From an uncultured Anaerolineae bacterium (GTDB lineage: Bacteria; Chloroflexota; Anaerolineae; Aggregatilineales; Phototrophicaceae), in assembly GCA_934216615.1 (NCBI GenBank), contig CAKQCB010000006.1, positions 134,303-198,302 of the forward strand: DNA of 64,000 nucleotides, read 5' to 3'. The position numbers and the translations under genes are program-made. Below, in pieces: positions 8,729 to 17,413 of this stretch; the first letter of the stretch is position 1; every line of letters begins with the position of its first letter. The notes below the pieces were generated by a model, which was not told the origin of the DNA, searched no databases, and was given only the letters and a program-made list of their open reading frames with translations.

Positions 8729-10023
8729 ACGCAACAATGCGTGGCCTTGTGATCTTAGGCGGGATGATCGCTGTCATGGCTGTCTGCGGGTTTATCACAT
8801 TTGTGGTATTACCCGGAGCAGGTATGGGAGTTGCTCTGCCTGTGATTATGGTGCCGGGCGAACCTTATGATCCCGCCTTGCGTGCGGCTGGGGCACCCTT
8901 CTATTGGACAAACACCTTGACGGGTACAGTCATTCCGACTGTCGCTGTCTTGATCTTCACCTTCTTGGTGGTGAGAAAATCCAATGGTTGGAAGAAATTG
9001 GTTCCCGGACGTTTGCAATCGATTGCGGAACTTGCTGGTGGCTTCATGTATGGCTTTGCTAAGCAAATGGCAGGCCACAACGCGCGGACCATTTTCCCGC
9101 TCGTTGCCACTATCTTTGTTTTCTTGTTAGCTGCTAACTGGATGAAACTTCTGCCGGGCGTTGAAAGCGTCGGCGTGATGCACTGTGCTGAAGAAGGTTT
9201 CTCTGGCTATGCCGCGACCACAGGCTTAGGTGGATATCGTCTGTATGCAGATCAACCTTTATTTGCAGGGCATTCTGCAACCCACGAATCCTACGAAGCA
9301 TGTAATTCATTCTTCCATCATGGCGACGTGCACCCCCCTGCAGCTGAAGAAGTAAGCGCTACAGCGGACGCCATTCGTGATGAAGAAGCCACTTTGCGCA
9401 CATCATTAGAAGGCACTGATGCTACAGATGCCGAAATTGATGCCCAAGTGGAAGCATTACGTTTAGAATTGACCCAAAGCATTTACCCTAACGCGACATT
9501 GGCTTTGAATGAAAAGCAAATGCGTGATGGTGCCTACCCTTACATTTTCGTAGTGACACCCTATGTTCGTGGTGCGGCAACTGATCTTAACTTCACTATC
9601 GGTTTAGCTTTGGTCGCAGTGGTTGCAGTTCAAATTTTTGGGATCAAGGCTTTAGGTTTAAGCTACTTCCAGAAATTCATCAACTTGCAAGCGCTTGGAA
9701 ATGTGACAAAGAACCCGATTGGTGCAGTGAACTTTGTGGTCGGGTTGTTCGAAATCATTTCAGAACTTGGTAAAATCGTTTCACTGGCCTTCCGTCTCTT
9801 CGGTAACATGTTTGCAGGCGGTATCGTCGTGATCGTTATGTCTTTCTTGGTTGCGTTGTTCCTTCCCGCGGTCTTCCTCGGTTTGGAAATCATCATCACA
9901 ACCGTGCAAGCATTAGTATTCGCAGTTTTGACGCTGGTGTTCTCTGCTCAAGCGATGACCGCCCATCATGGGGATGACGATCATGGGCACGAAGCCGAAC
10001 ATGGCGAACAACACGCACATTAG
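8725..10023 (+). CDS. atpB: F0F1 ATP synthase subunit a with a large extracytoplasmic insertion
   Basis: Subunit a forms the proton half-channels facing the c-ring. The 432-residue product is well above the usual 240-300. It has the essential arginine at R357 in SLAFRLFGNMFAGG and the TM3 start AATDLNFTIGLALV. Between the helix ending near residue 148 and that TM3 start is an insertion of roughly 120 residues, with two cysteines (C154, C193) and a Glu/Ala-rich stretch. By the E. coli topology this loop faces outside the cytoplasm. The C-terminus carries a His/Asp/Glu-rich tail. It is preceded by AAGGAGA and followed 39 bases later by atpE. Confidence 0.93.
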   Translation: MNATMRGLVILGGMIAVMAVCGFITFVVLPGAGMGVALPVIMVPGEPYDPALRAAGAPFYWTNTLTGTVIPTVAVLIFTFLVVRKSNGWKKLVPGRLQSIAELAGGFMYGFAKQMAGHNARTIFPLVATIFVFLLAANWMKLLPGVESVGVMHCAEEGFSGYAATTGLGGYRLYADQPLFAGHSATHESYEACNSFFHHGDVHPPAAEEVSATADAIRDEEATLRTSLEGTDATDAEIDAQVEALRLELTQSIYPNATLALNEKQMRDGAYPYIFVVTPYVRGAATDLNFTIGLALVAVVAVQIFGIKALGLSYFQKFINLQALGNVTKNPIGAVNFVVGLFEIISELGKIVSLAFRLFGNMFAGGIVVIVMSFLVALFLPAVFLGLEIIITTVQALVFAVLTLVFSAQAMTAHHGDDDHGHEAEHGEQHAH

Positions 10024-10062
10024 TATCTACATAACACTAGAAAACACTAAGGGAGAAAACTT

Positions 10063-10296
10063 GTGGAAGGTTTAGACGTAGGTTTGAAAGCTGTCGGCGC
10101 TGGTATCACCATGTTTGGTGCCTTTGGCCCAGGAATTGGTATTGGTTTGATGGTTCAAGGCGCGATGCAAGGTATCGGCCGTAACCCAGATGCAGCCAGC
10201 CAAATTCAGCAGAACATGATTCTCGGTATCGTGTTCGCCGAAGCTATCGCGATTTACGCGTTGGTGGTTTCGCTCATCATCCTCTTCGTGCTTTAA
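10063..10296 (+). CDS. atpE: F0F1 ATP synthase subunit c
   Basis: This is the proteolipid that forms the rotating c-ring. The 77-residue product starts with GTG, 7 bases after GGGAG. Two glycine-rich hairpin helices flank the polar loop R40-N41-P42. The ion-binding carboxylate is E60 in GIVFAEAIAIYAL. The pattern around E60, and the lack of the Gln and Ser/Thr ligands typical of sodium-binding rings, suggest proton coupling (inference). Confidence 0.94.
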   Translation: MEGLDVGLKAVGAGITMFGAFGPGIGIGLMVQGAMQGIGRNPDAASQIQQNMILGIVFAEAIAIYALVVSLIILFVL

Positions 10297-10323
10297 TACA
10301 GCGCGATCTTAAGGAGCGCATGG

Positions 10324-11211
10324 ATGAAGAAAAATACCTTAATGCGTCTGCTGCTAACATTCGTACTCGCGTTGAGTATGATGGTTACAGTGGTCGCTTA
10401 TGCTCAAGAAGGTGAAGCTACGGCTGAACCTACAACAGAAACAACTGACAGCCATAATGAAGCTGCAGCAGATCAAGCTGAAGAAGGCGCTGCGGAAGAA
10501 GCTGTGAACCCATTAGTTCCACTCGGTATTAATGGTGGCTTCTTGCTGGCACAAATCATCAACTTCGTGGTTTTGTTTGGGCTTTTGGGCTTCTTGGTCT
10601 GGAAACCCCTGACCAATATGCTCGACAACCGTGCATTGACCATCTCTAAAGGCTTAGAAGATGCTGCGGCGGCTGCAAATGCCCGTCGTAATGCCGAAGC
10701 CGAAGCCGAAAAGATTTTGGCTGGTGCTCGCGCAGAAGCCGCCCGTGTCGTGGAAGATTCCCGTGCTCGTGGCGAAGAAGTGGCTCGTCAAGTGGCCGCC
10801 GAAGCGCAAACCGACGCTGAAAAGATTCGTGCTGAAGGTCGCACTCGTGCAACCGAAGAACGTGATCGTCAATTGGCTGACCTGCGCGGTCAAGTTGCAT
10901 CCATTGCTTTGGCAATCTCGCAACAATTGATCGGCGAATCACTCGACGAAAAGCGCCAAAACGCGCTCATCAGCGACTTCTTCACAAAAGTTCCTGTTGA
11001 AGCACGTAGCTTTAATGGGCCTGTCGAAGTCGTCAGCGCAATGCCGCTCAACGACGATGAAAAGTCCCGTGTTCAAAAAGAAGTCGGTGGCGAAATTACT
11101 TACGGTGTTGATCCCAGCATCCTCGGTGGCTTGATTGTCCGCTCTAAGGATCGTGTGGTCGATGGCAGCGTGCGTAATAACCTGAACGAATTGGGTGGCC
11201 GTCTCCGCTAA
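10324..11211 (+). CDS. Fused F0F1 ATP synthase subunit b-delta with N-terminal signal peptide
   Basis: The 295-residue product reads as a b subunit joined to the C-terminal part of delta. Residues 1-27 look like a signal peptide (KK start, LLLTFVLALSMMVTVV core, AYA cleavage site). An acidic Thr/Glu/Ala segment follows to about residue 65, then the b-subunit membrane helix (about 70-95, ending FLVWKPL) and a long alanine/charged coiled coil (about 100-195). From about residue 200 the sequence matches a delta-like tail (LDEKRQNALISDF, PLNDDEKSRVQKEVGG, DPSILGGLIVRSKDRVVDGS). Such a fusion would tie the stator stalk to the top of F1 in one chain. It ends the operon; a strong terminator follows and no alpha, gamma, beta or epsilon genes are present. 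Confidence 0.88.
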   Translation: MKKNTLMRLLLTFVLALSMMVTVVAYAQEGEATAEPTTETTDSHNEAAADQAEEGAAEEAVNPLVPLGINGGFLLAQIINFVVLFGLLGFLVWKPLTNMLDNRALTISKGLEDAAAAANARRNAEAEAEKILAGARAEAARVVEDSRARGEEVARQVAAEAQTDAEKIRAEGRTRATEERDRQLADLRGQVASIALAISQQLIGESLDEKRQNALISDFFTKVPVEARSFNGPVEVVSAMPLNDDEKSRVQKEVGGEITYGVDPSILGGLIVRSKDRVVDGSVRNNLNELGGRLR

Positions 11212-11230
11212 GTTCTTCGTGAACTCATAA

Positions 11231-11264
11231 AAAATGCCGATGATCATCATCGGCATTTTTGTTT
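11231..11264 (+). terminator. Rho-independent terminator of the F0 operon
   Basis: AAAATGCCGATG pairs perfectly with CATCGGCATTTT around a short loop, and the 3' arm continues into TTTTTGTTTT. It lies 20 bases after the b-delta stop codon. Confidence 0.9.
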
Positions 11265-11301
11265 TCTGGTAATATCACCCATAGATTTTTAAGGGGGATT
11301 T

Positions 11302-11343
11302 ATGTGTGATTTTCAACGAAATAATAGAGTTTTGCTGAAGTAG
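11302..11343 (+). CDS. Possible 13-residue leader peptide before the MurE-like gene
   Basis: AAGGGGGA (11291-11298) precedes ATG 11302, which opens a 13-codon frame (MCDFQRNNRVLLK) ending in TAG. About 50 bases later a small hairpin (TGCC-TGAA-GGCA, near 11392-11403) is followed by ATTTTTT. A short ORF plus hairpin/U-run upstream of a biosynthetic gene resembles an attenuation leader, but the peptide has no run of a single amino acid and the stem is weak. The rest of 11265-11457 shows no gene. Confidence 0.25.
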   Translation: MCDFQRNNRVLLK

Positions 11344-11457
11344 AATTCTTTAGGACTGAGTTTCGTTGATTGTTTATAGTTTCGCTTTTGATGCCTGAAG
11401 GCAATTTTTTACAGACCTTCTTTGAGAAGAAATCGTGGTTCAAGAAAGAGTTCGTTC

Positions 11458-13020
11458 GTGACAATTCATCTCGTTGATCTTTTTGCTTCTGTCCCGCAAG
11501 AACGGTTATCCGTCTTTGAAATCACAGGGGATCATCATACGCTGATCACAGCGCCGGTTGTCGAAACGGATGCCGATGTGCGTCAGGGTGGGGTGTTTGT
11601 GGCCCGCATCGGTGCGAGTTCTGATGGGCATCGTTTCATCCCCAGTGCGATCCAAAAAGGCGCTGTCGCGATTGTGGGCGAAAAACCCATCACTGAATTA
11701 GGGTTTGAATGTACTGTCCCTTATGTACAGGTGAGCCATGCGCTGGAAATCACAGGGTATCTCGCGGCGGCCTATCATCAATTCCCTTCGCGCAAACTGA
11801 TCGTGATTGGCGTGACGGGCACTGATGGCAAAACCACAACCAGCACCTTACTTCACAGCATTTTGCAACATGCCACCGACCACAAAACCGGATTGATCAG
11901 CACCATCGCGGCTGAATTAGGGGATGAGAAAGTCGATACGGGGTTTCATGTCACCACGCCCAGCGCGCCCCAAGTTCAAGAACTGTTACAACGCATGGTG
12001 ATGAATGGCTTAACCCATGTGGTTTTAGAAACGACCAGTCACGGGTTAGCACAAGGGCGTTTGAACGGCGTTGAGTTCGATATGGCACTTCTCACCAATG
12101 TGACTCATGAACATCTGGATTATCACGGTAGTTTTGAGCATTACCGAGCTTCTAAAGGACGACTGTTTCACATGGCGGCGACATCACCACAAAAAGCGGG
12201 TGTGCCCAAGGTGAGCATTCTGAACCGTGATGATGCCAACTTTGATTTTTTCGCATCGTTTGCGGTTCAATCCCAAAAAACATACGGCATCGTGAACCCT
12301 GCAGATTACTTTGCCGAAGCGATTGAATACCGCGTAGGGGATACCCGCTATACCTTAAACGCGGAAGCTGAAAAGCGTGAAATCCATGTGGCTTTGAGCG
12401 GGCGCTTTAATGTGATGAATTCACTTGCGGCCATCAGCGCTGCTCGTAGTCTCGACGTATCATGGGCGCACATTCAAGAAGGATTGAGCGCGGTCAAGCA
12501 GATTTCTGGTCGCTTAGAACGCATTGATGAAGGGCAAGACTTCATCGCGATGGTCGATTTTGCGCACACGCCAAACGCACTTCGTAATGCGTTGATGGCA
12601 GGGCGTGAGATGGTCAGCACAGGCGGGCGCTTGATTTGTGTTTTTGGGTGCGCTGGTTTGCGCGACCGTGAAAAACGACGGCTGATGCCGGAAATTGCGA
12701 TGGAGATTGCGGATTATTCCGTTTTTACGGCGGAAGACCCACGTACCGAATCCCTAGAGACGATTTTACAGACGATGGCCGAAGCCGCTGGAAATGTCGG
12801 TGGTATTGAAGGCCGTGATTTTGAACGGGTGCAGGATCGCGGTTTGGCGTTGTATCGCGCATGTACATTAGCGCAAGCAGGGGATGTTGTCCTCACCTGT
12901 GGCAAAGGCCATGAGCAGAGTATGGCCTTTGGAACGATTGAATATCATTGGGATGACCGTGATGCTTTGCGGGCGGCGTTGAGAGGTGAACCTCTAAAAA
13001 CGTTGCCTACTGCGCTATAA
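11458..13020 (+). CDS. murE: Mur ligase, UDP-N-acetylmuramoyl-tripeptide synthetase (MurE-like)
   Basis: MurE adds the third amino acid to UDP-MurNAc-L-Ala-D-Glu in cytoplasmic peptidoglycan precursor synthesis. The product (520 residues from the GTG at 11458) shows the three Mur-ligase domains. The ATP loop GVTGTDGKTTT is near residues 118-128, the central motif LTNVTHEHLDYHGSFEHY follows, and the C-terminal domain ends with LTCGKGHEQ. The substrate-specificity motif reads EDPR near residue 427, where diaminopimelate enzymes usually have DNPR; the arginine is retained, but the amino acid added cannot be decided (Chloroflexota walls often contain ornithine). An upstream TTG at 11422 is in frame; AAGAAAGAG before 11458 favours the GTG. 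Confidence 0.85.
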   Translation: MTIHLVDLFASVPQERLSVFEITGDHHTLITAPVVETDADVRQGGVFVARIGASSDGHRFIPSAIQKGAVAIVGEKPITELGFECTVPYVQVSHALEITGYLAAAYHQFPSRKLIVIGVTGTDGKTTTSTLLHSILQHATDHKTGLISTIAAELGDEKVDTGFHVTTPSAPQVQELLQRMVMNGLTHVVLETTSHGLAQGRLNGVEFDMALLTNVTHEHLDYHGSFEHYRASKGRLFHMAATSPQKAGVPKVSILNRDDANFDFFASFAVQSQKTYGIVNPADYFAEAIEYRVGDTRYTLNAEAEKREIHVALSGRFNVMNSLAAISAARSLDVSWAHIQEGLSAVKQISGRLERIDEGQDFIAMVDFAHTPNALRNALMAGREMVSTGGRLICVFGCAGLRDREKRRLMPEIAMEIADYSVFTAEDPRTESLETILQTMAEAAGNVGGIEGRDFERVQDRGLALYRACTLAQAGDVVLTCGKGHEQSMAFGTIEYHWDDRDALRAALRGEPLKTLPTAL

Positions 13021-13106
13021 CGTAGGACGAACGCCTAAATCTTCCTGTGTGTCTGTGGTAAAATCGCATTCATTCTGGAAACGTGGATAGGGTTTTAAAC
13101 CGTTTT

Positions 13107-14021
13107 ATGCATGATGTAGGGATTGTCATCCTCAATTGGAATACGGTTGATCTTTTGCGTGAATGTTTGCGCACGGTCTTCGCGAGTGAAGGTGATTTCA
13201 CCTATCAAGTGGTGGTGGTGGATAACGCGTCGAGCGATCACAGCGCGGATATGGTGCGCACCGAATTTCCACAAGCCATCCTCATTGAGAACGCGCTGAA
13301 CGAAGGATACCCCGCGGGAAATAATACAGGTTTGCATTATTTGGGGTTTGGGGGCAAAAATAAAGTGGATGCAAATGCGCCACGTTATGCCTTATTGCTC
13401 AACCCCGATACGGAAGTCCCTCCCAACGCATTATTTGAGATGATGCAGTTTATGGATGCGCACCCTGATGTTGGGGTCGCTGGCCCGAAATTGATCCGTG
13501 AAAATGGTGAGTTAGATAAAGCCTGTAAGCGAGGTTTTCCAACCCCGATGACATCGCTCTACCATTTTTCCGGTTTAAGTAAGTTGTTTCCCAACAGCCC
13601 GCGCTTTGCTCGTTACAACATGAGTTATATCGGCGACGATCAAGAAGCCGAGGTCGATTCTGTTGTGGGTGCTTATATGCAGTTACGCAAAGAAGTTATC
13701 GATCAAGTGGGCTTGTTAGACGAAACATTTTTTATGTACGGTGAGGATATTGATTGGGCATACAGAATTCATCAGGCCGGGTGGAAAATCGTGTATCATC
13801 CCCAAGTCGTCGTCAAACACATCAAGCGGGCGGCGAGCAAACAGAGCAAGAAAGCTCAGTTCGAGTTTTGGAGAGCGATGCTGATCTTCTACCGGAAACA
13901 CTACCGGAAGACGACACCTTTTTGGCTTCACAGCCTGATTCTAACGGGTTTGCTCGCCAAGGGGGGGACAAACCTCTGGAAAGAAATTCGACATCCAACG
14001 ATACCGACACCGGTACAATAA
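13107..14021 (+). CDS. Family 2 glycosyltransferase (rhamnosyltransferase-like)
   Basis: A cytoplasmic GT-A fold enzyme that moves a sugar from a nucleotide donor, probably to a polysaccharide precursor. Motifs in order: DVGIVILNWN at the N-terminus, VVVDNASSDHS, LLLNPDTEVP (DXD-like metal site), then MYGEDIDWAYRIHQAGW, which carries the catalytic acidic residues typical of WbbL-like enzymes. The start is uncertain: a GTG at 13083 would add eight residues, while the ATG at 13107 gives the usual distance to the first strand. TAAAAT near 13060 may be a -10 element. It ends 11 bases before a polyprenyl sugar transferase, which supports a role in surface polysaccharide assembly. Confidence 0.85.
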   Translation: MHDVGIVILNWNTVDLLRECLRTVFASEGDFTYQVVVVDNASSDHSADMVRTEFPQAILIENALNEGYPAGNNTGLHYLGFGGKNKVDANAPRYALLLNPDTEVPPNALFEMMQFMDAHPDVGVAGPKLIRENGELDKACKRGFPTPMTSLYHFSGLSKLFPNSPRFARYNMSYIGDDQEAEVDSVVGAYMQLRKEVIDQVGLLDETFFMYGEDIDWAYRIHQAGWKIVYHPQVVVKHIKRAASKQSKKAQFEFWRAMLIFYRKHYRKTTPFWLHSLILTGLLAKGGTNLWKEIRHPTIPTPVQ

Positions 14022-14032
14022 TTGCGTCTGCC

Positions 14033-15472
14033 ATGAGCGAAAAAAGCCAAGAACGTATTCGGAAATTTTCCGATTTATCTCTGTATCTCGTTGACATCTT
14101 CATGTTGGCGCTTGCGTTCTGGTTGGGCTATGAAGCGAGTAAATCCTCATTGTTATTTGGCCCATTGATTGGCGGGGTCGAATTTTCGCGTTACATCCCC
14201 ATGTTGATCCTTCAAGTGGTGTTCACCGTCACGATTTTCTATTTACAACGGATGTATCATCAACGCCGTTCGATCAGCCGAATCGACTTAGCGCGGAATA
14301 TTATCGCGCTCGTCACGGTGAGTGTTTTCCTCGTCAACGGGGTGCAAGAGGCTTTTTTCCGCAGTACGTCCATCGTCCCTGCGGATTATCCGCGTCGAAT
14401 GTTATTGTTCGTATGGTTGTTCTCGATGATTTTGATCATCGTAGGGCGTGAACTACACCGCTGGTTCAAAGTTTACTTACGCCGTCGTGGCTATGAACGG
14501 GATAACCTGCTGATTGTAGGTTTGGGCAGAATTGCCACCAGCATCGCTGACAAAATCATCGCCAGTACGGAACTAGGCTATAACTTACTTGGCTTGGTCG
14601 ATGCTCGGCCGACGATGCCTCATCCGTCCGTGCCTTCAAAATGGGATATTATTGGCAGTGTCGATGAGCTGGATTATCTGATCGACCGTTATAAAGTAGC
14701 ACAGGTGATCATCGTCCTTCCCGACGCACACCGTGATGAATTGGTCGAGATGGTGGCAAAGTGCCGTCGCGGGCGTGTCGATGTCAAAGTTTATCCTGAC
14801 GTTTTATCATTCATGTCTCATGATATGTCAGTGGATGAATTGGGCGGGATTCCGCTCATCACCGTGCGTGATATTGCCTTGCGTGGGTGGAAACTCAGCT
14901 TAAAACGCGGGTTAGATGTCGCGGGGTCTTTATTTGGCTTGGTGGCCTTGTCGCCCTTCATGCTTTTAACAGGGATATTAATCCGTTTAGAATCACCCGG
15001 GCCTGTGTTTTATACGCAAGAACGCATGGGGCTGGATGGACGTCCCTTCCACATGATTAAATTCCGCTCGATGCGAAGTGATGCCGAACAAAAAGGGGTC
15101 GGCTGGACGACACGGAATGACGACCGTGTGACGCGCCTTGGGCCTATCATGCGGAAAACGTCATGGGATGAAATTCCTCAGTTGATCAATGTCTTTTTAG
15201 GGGAAATGAGCCTTGTCGGGCCACGCCCAGAGCGCCCCTATTGGGTACAGCAATTCCGCGATAAAGTGCCGCGCTACATGGAACGTCACCGTGAAAAGGC
15301 GGGGATGACAGGTTGGGCGCAGGTGAATGGGATGCGCGGGGATACCTCCATCGAAGACCGTACCGCCTTTGATCTTTGGTACGTAGAAAATTGGTCACTT
15401 TGGCTGGATATCAAAATTATCATTCGAACTGTGCTGAATATTGTGCTGAACCGTGACCAGAATGCTTATTAA
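14033..15472 (+). CDS. Polyprenyl-phosphate sugar phosphotransferase (WcaJ/WbaP family)
   Basis: This enzyme starts exopolysaccharide or O-unit synthesis by moving a sugar-1-phosphate to undecaprenyl phosphate at the membrane. The 479-residue product begins with about four membrane helices. It has a central nucleotide-binding-like domain (LLIVGLGRIATSIADKI near residue 160) and a C-terminal bacterial sugar transferase domain: KRGLDVAGSLFGLVALSP membrane anchor, PGPVFYTQERMG, FRSMRSDAE, and SLVGPRPERP. The frame is open upstream to 13754 inside the previous gene, but the ATG at 14033, just after that gene's stop, is the natural start. The sugar specificity is not readable. Confidence 0.88.
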   Translation: MSEKSQERIRKFSDLSLYLVDIFMLALAFWLGYEASKSSLLFGPLIGGVEFSRYIPMLILQVVFTVTIFYLQRMYHQRRSISRIDLARNIIALVTVSVFLVNGVQEAFFRSTSIVPADYPRRMLLFVWLFSMILIIVGRELHRWFKVYLRRRGYERDNLLIVGLGRIATSIADKIIASTELGYNLLGLVDARPTMPHPSVPSKWDIIGSVDELDYLIDRYKVAQVIIVLPDAHRDELVEMVAKCRRGRVDVKVYPDVLSFMSHDMSVDELGGIPLITVRDIALRGWKLSLKRGLDVAGSLFGLVALSPFMLLTGILIRLESPGPVFYTQERMGLDGRPFHMIKFRSMRSDAEQKGVGWTTRNDDRVTRLGPIMRKTSWDEIPQLINVFLGEMSLVGPRPERPYWVQQFRDKVPRYMERHREKAGMTGWAQVNGMRGDTSIEDRTAFDLWYVENWSLWLDIKIIIRTVLNIVLNRDQNAY

Positions 15473-15475
15473 ACA

Positions 15476-15793
15476 ATGACTGAAAAAACACCTGTCACAC
15501 TACCTGAACTTGCCCAAGCCATGCACAAATTTGTCGAGAGTAAGGGGTGGTATAAAGAGGATTCTTTACGCCCTCAAACCCTCAAGAATTTGGCGATTTC
15601 ACTGTCTCTTGAAGCCAATGAAGTGCTTGAACATTTCCAATGGGGCGAAGAAAGCGCTGACCGCGAAGAACTCGCTTCCGAATTGGCCGACGTGTTACTC
15701 TACTTACTGCAAATCGCCAGTTTAAGTGAGATCGACTTGACCCAAGCCGTGCTCGACAAGTTGAAAATCAACCAAGACCGTGAATGGAAATGA
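15476..15793 (+). CDS. MazG-like nucleotide pyrophosphohydrolase
   Basis: Small all-alpha NTP pyrophosphatases of this family hydrolyse (d)NTPs to monophosphates and pyrophosphate, often as house-cleaning enzymes. The 105-residue product has the metal-binding pattern: EANEVLEHFQW followed by ELASELADVLLYLL, an EXXE and EXXD pair. It starts 3 bases after the preceding stop, so it is probably the last gene of the polysaccharide transcription unit; a terminator follows at 15848. Confidence 0.85.
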   Translation: MTEKTPVTLPELAQAMHKFVESKGWYKEDSLRPQTLKNLAISLSLEANEVLEHFQWGEESADREELASELADVLLYLLQIASLSEIDLTQAVLDKLKINQDREWK

Positions 15794-15847
15794 ACTTTAT
15801 CAATCCTTTGGCTTGACGAAGATGCGTTTTCATAGAAAGATTATGCA

Positions 15848-15875
15848 GGATTCGTTCACCGAATCCTTTTGTTAT
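15848..15875 (+). terminator. Rho-independent terminator after the MazG-like gene
   Basis: GGATTCG and CGAATCC form a 7-bp stem around TTCAC and are followed by TTTTGTTATTT. It separates the polysaccharide genes from proS, which has AAGGG about 9 bases before its ATG. Confidence 0.75.
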
Positions 15876-15900
15876 TTATTTAGATTAAGGGAATACGTAG

Positions 15901-17340
15901 ATGTCACAGTCCTTACCATCACCTTCGGTTGACTTTTCGGAATGGTATAACGATATTGTATACCGCGCAGAACTGGTCTCTTTGTCGCCAGTACGTGGCT
16001 GCCCGATCATTCGACCTTATGCGTACGAGATCTGGGAAAACCTACGTACTGCTTTAAACACGCGCTTTAAAGCGACAGGGCATGAAAATGCTTATTTTCC
16101 CTTGTTCATTCCTAAGAGCTATCTTGAACGTGAAGCCGAACACGTCGAAGGGTTCAGCCCTGAATTAGCCGTTGTGACCATCGGCGGGGGGAAAGAATTA
16201 GAAGAACCCTATGTCGTTCGGCCTACGTCTGAAACGATCATTGGCGAAGCCATGTCGAACTGGATTCAGTCCTACCGCGACCTGCCTTTGCTTCTCAACC
16301 AATGGGCGAATGTCGTCCGTTGGGAATTGCGCACACGTCCATTTTTGCGCACGACTGAATTTTTGTGGCAAGAAGGGCATACGGCTCATGCGAACGAAGC
16401 TGAAGCCGAAGCGGAAACTTTGCAAATGTTGGATGTCTATGCTGACGTCGTGATCAACGAGGCGGCGATCCCTGTCATCAAGGGGCAAAAGAGCGAGAGC
16501 GAACGTTTTGCGGGCGCTTTACGCACGTATACCATTGAAGGCATGATGGGCGATAAGAAGGCGCTGCAAAGTGGCACCAGTCATAACTTGGGCCAAAACT
16601 TCGCGAAGGCGTTTAACATCCAGTTCTTGGATGAGAACAATACACAACAAACTTGCTGGACGACCTCATGGGGTTTTAGCACCCGTGTGATCGGCGCCAT
16701 CATCATGACGCATGGCGACGAAAAAGGCTTGAGATTGCCTCCTCGTTTGGCGACTTATCAGATTGTGATTGTGCCTATCTACAAGACCGACGAAGAAAAA
16801 TCAGTCGTCTTGGAACGGGCGCATGCCTTGAAGAAAGAATTGATGTCTGCTGGCTTGCGCGTCAAGTTAGATGATCGTGATGGGTTAACCCCTGGCTATA
16901 AGTTCAATGACTGGGAAATGCGCGGTGTGCCCGTTCGTTTAGAGCTTGGCCCTCGCGATGTTCAAAATGGTTCCGTTGTGGCGGGTCGTCGTGATATGCC
17001 GGGCAAAGAAGGCAAGCAGTTCTTCCAAATGGAAACGGTTGTCACACAAGTTCGCGAATTATTAGATGCGATTCACTATAACATGCTCGACCAAGCGACC
17101 AAATTCCGTGATGCCAATATCTTCGACGTGAAAAATTACGATGAACTGAAGGGTGTCATTGAGCAGGGTGGTTTTGCACGTGGTTGGTGGGTGGAAGATG
17201 CCCAGTTAGAAGCTCAAATTAAAGCGGAAACAGGCGCAACCCATCGTTGTTATCCCTTTGATCAACCTGAAGGTGAAGGCAATTGTTTCATGTCAGGCCG
17301 TAAGAGCAACCGTGTCGCCCTGTTTGCGAAGGCGTACTAA
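15901..17340 (+). CDS. proS: Prolyl-tRNA synthetase, short archaeal/eukaryal-type
   Basis: This class II synthetase charges tRNA-Pro. The 479-residue product lacks the roughly 180-residue editing insertion of the E. coli-type enzyme. It has motif 1 around GCPIIRPYAYEIW, VVRPTSETIIGEAMSNWI, motif 2 RWELRTRPFLRTTEFLWQEGHTA, motif 3 GTSHNLGQNFAKAF with GFSTRVIGAIIMTHGD, and the C-terminal anticodon and zinc-binding-like tail of the archaeal/eukaryal form. Many bacteria, including Chloroflexota, carry this form. Terminators on both sides suggest a single-gene unit. Confidence 0.95.
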   Translation: MSQSLPSPSVDFSEWYNDIVYRAELVSLSPVRGCPIIRPYAYEIWENLRTALNTRFKATGHENAYFPLFIPKSYLEREAEHVEGFSPELAVVTIGGGKELEEPYVVRPTSETIIGEAMSNWIQSYRDLPLLLNQWANVVRWELRTRPFLRTTEFLWQEGHTAHANEAEAEAETLQMLDVYADVVINEAAIPVIKGQKSESERFAGALRTYTIEGMMGDKKALQSGTSHNLGQNFAKAFNIQFLDENNTQQTCWTTSWGFSTRVIGAIIMTHGDEKGLRLPPRLATYQIVIVPIYKTDEEKSVVLERAHALKKELMSAGLRVKLDDRDGLTPGYKFNDWEMRGVPVRLELGPRDVQNGSVVAGRRDMPGKEGKQFFQMETVVTQVRELLDAIHYNMLDQATKFRDANIFDVKNYDELKGVIEQGGFARGWWVEDAQLEAQIKAETGATHRCYPFDQPEGEGNCFMSGRKSNRVALFAKAY

Positions 17341-17380
17341 AAAAACGTATCACGCATTGTAATCGATCATTTTTCTTTAA

Positions 17381-17413
17381 AGCCAGTTGTGCTATCGGCA
17401 CAGCTGGTTTTTA
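17381..17413 (+). terminator. Rho-independent terminator of proS
   Basis: GCCAGTTGTGC pairs with GCACAGCTGG (one G-U pair) around a short loop and runs into TTTTTATTT. Confidence 0.8.
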
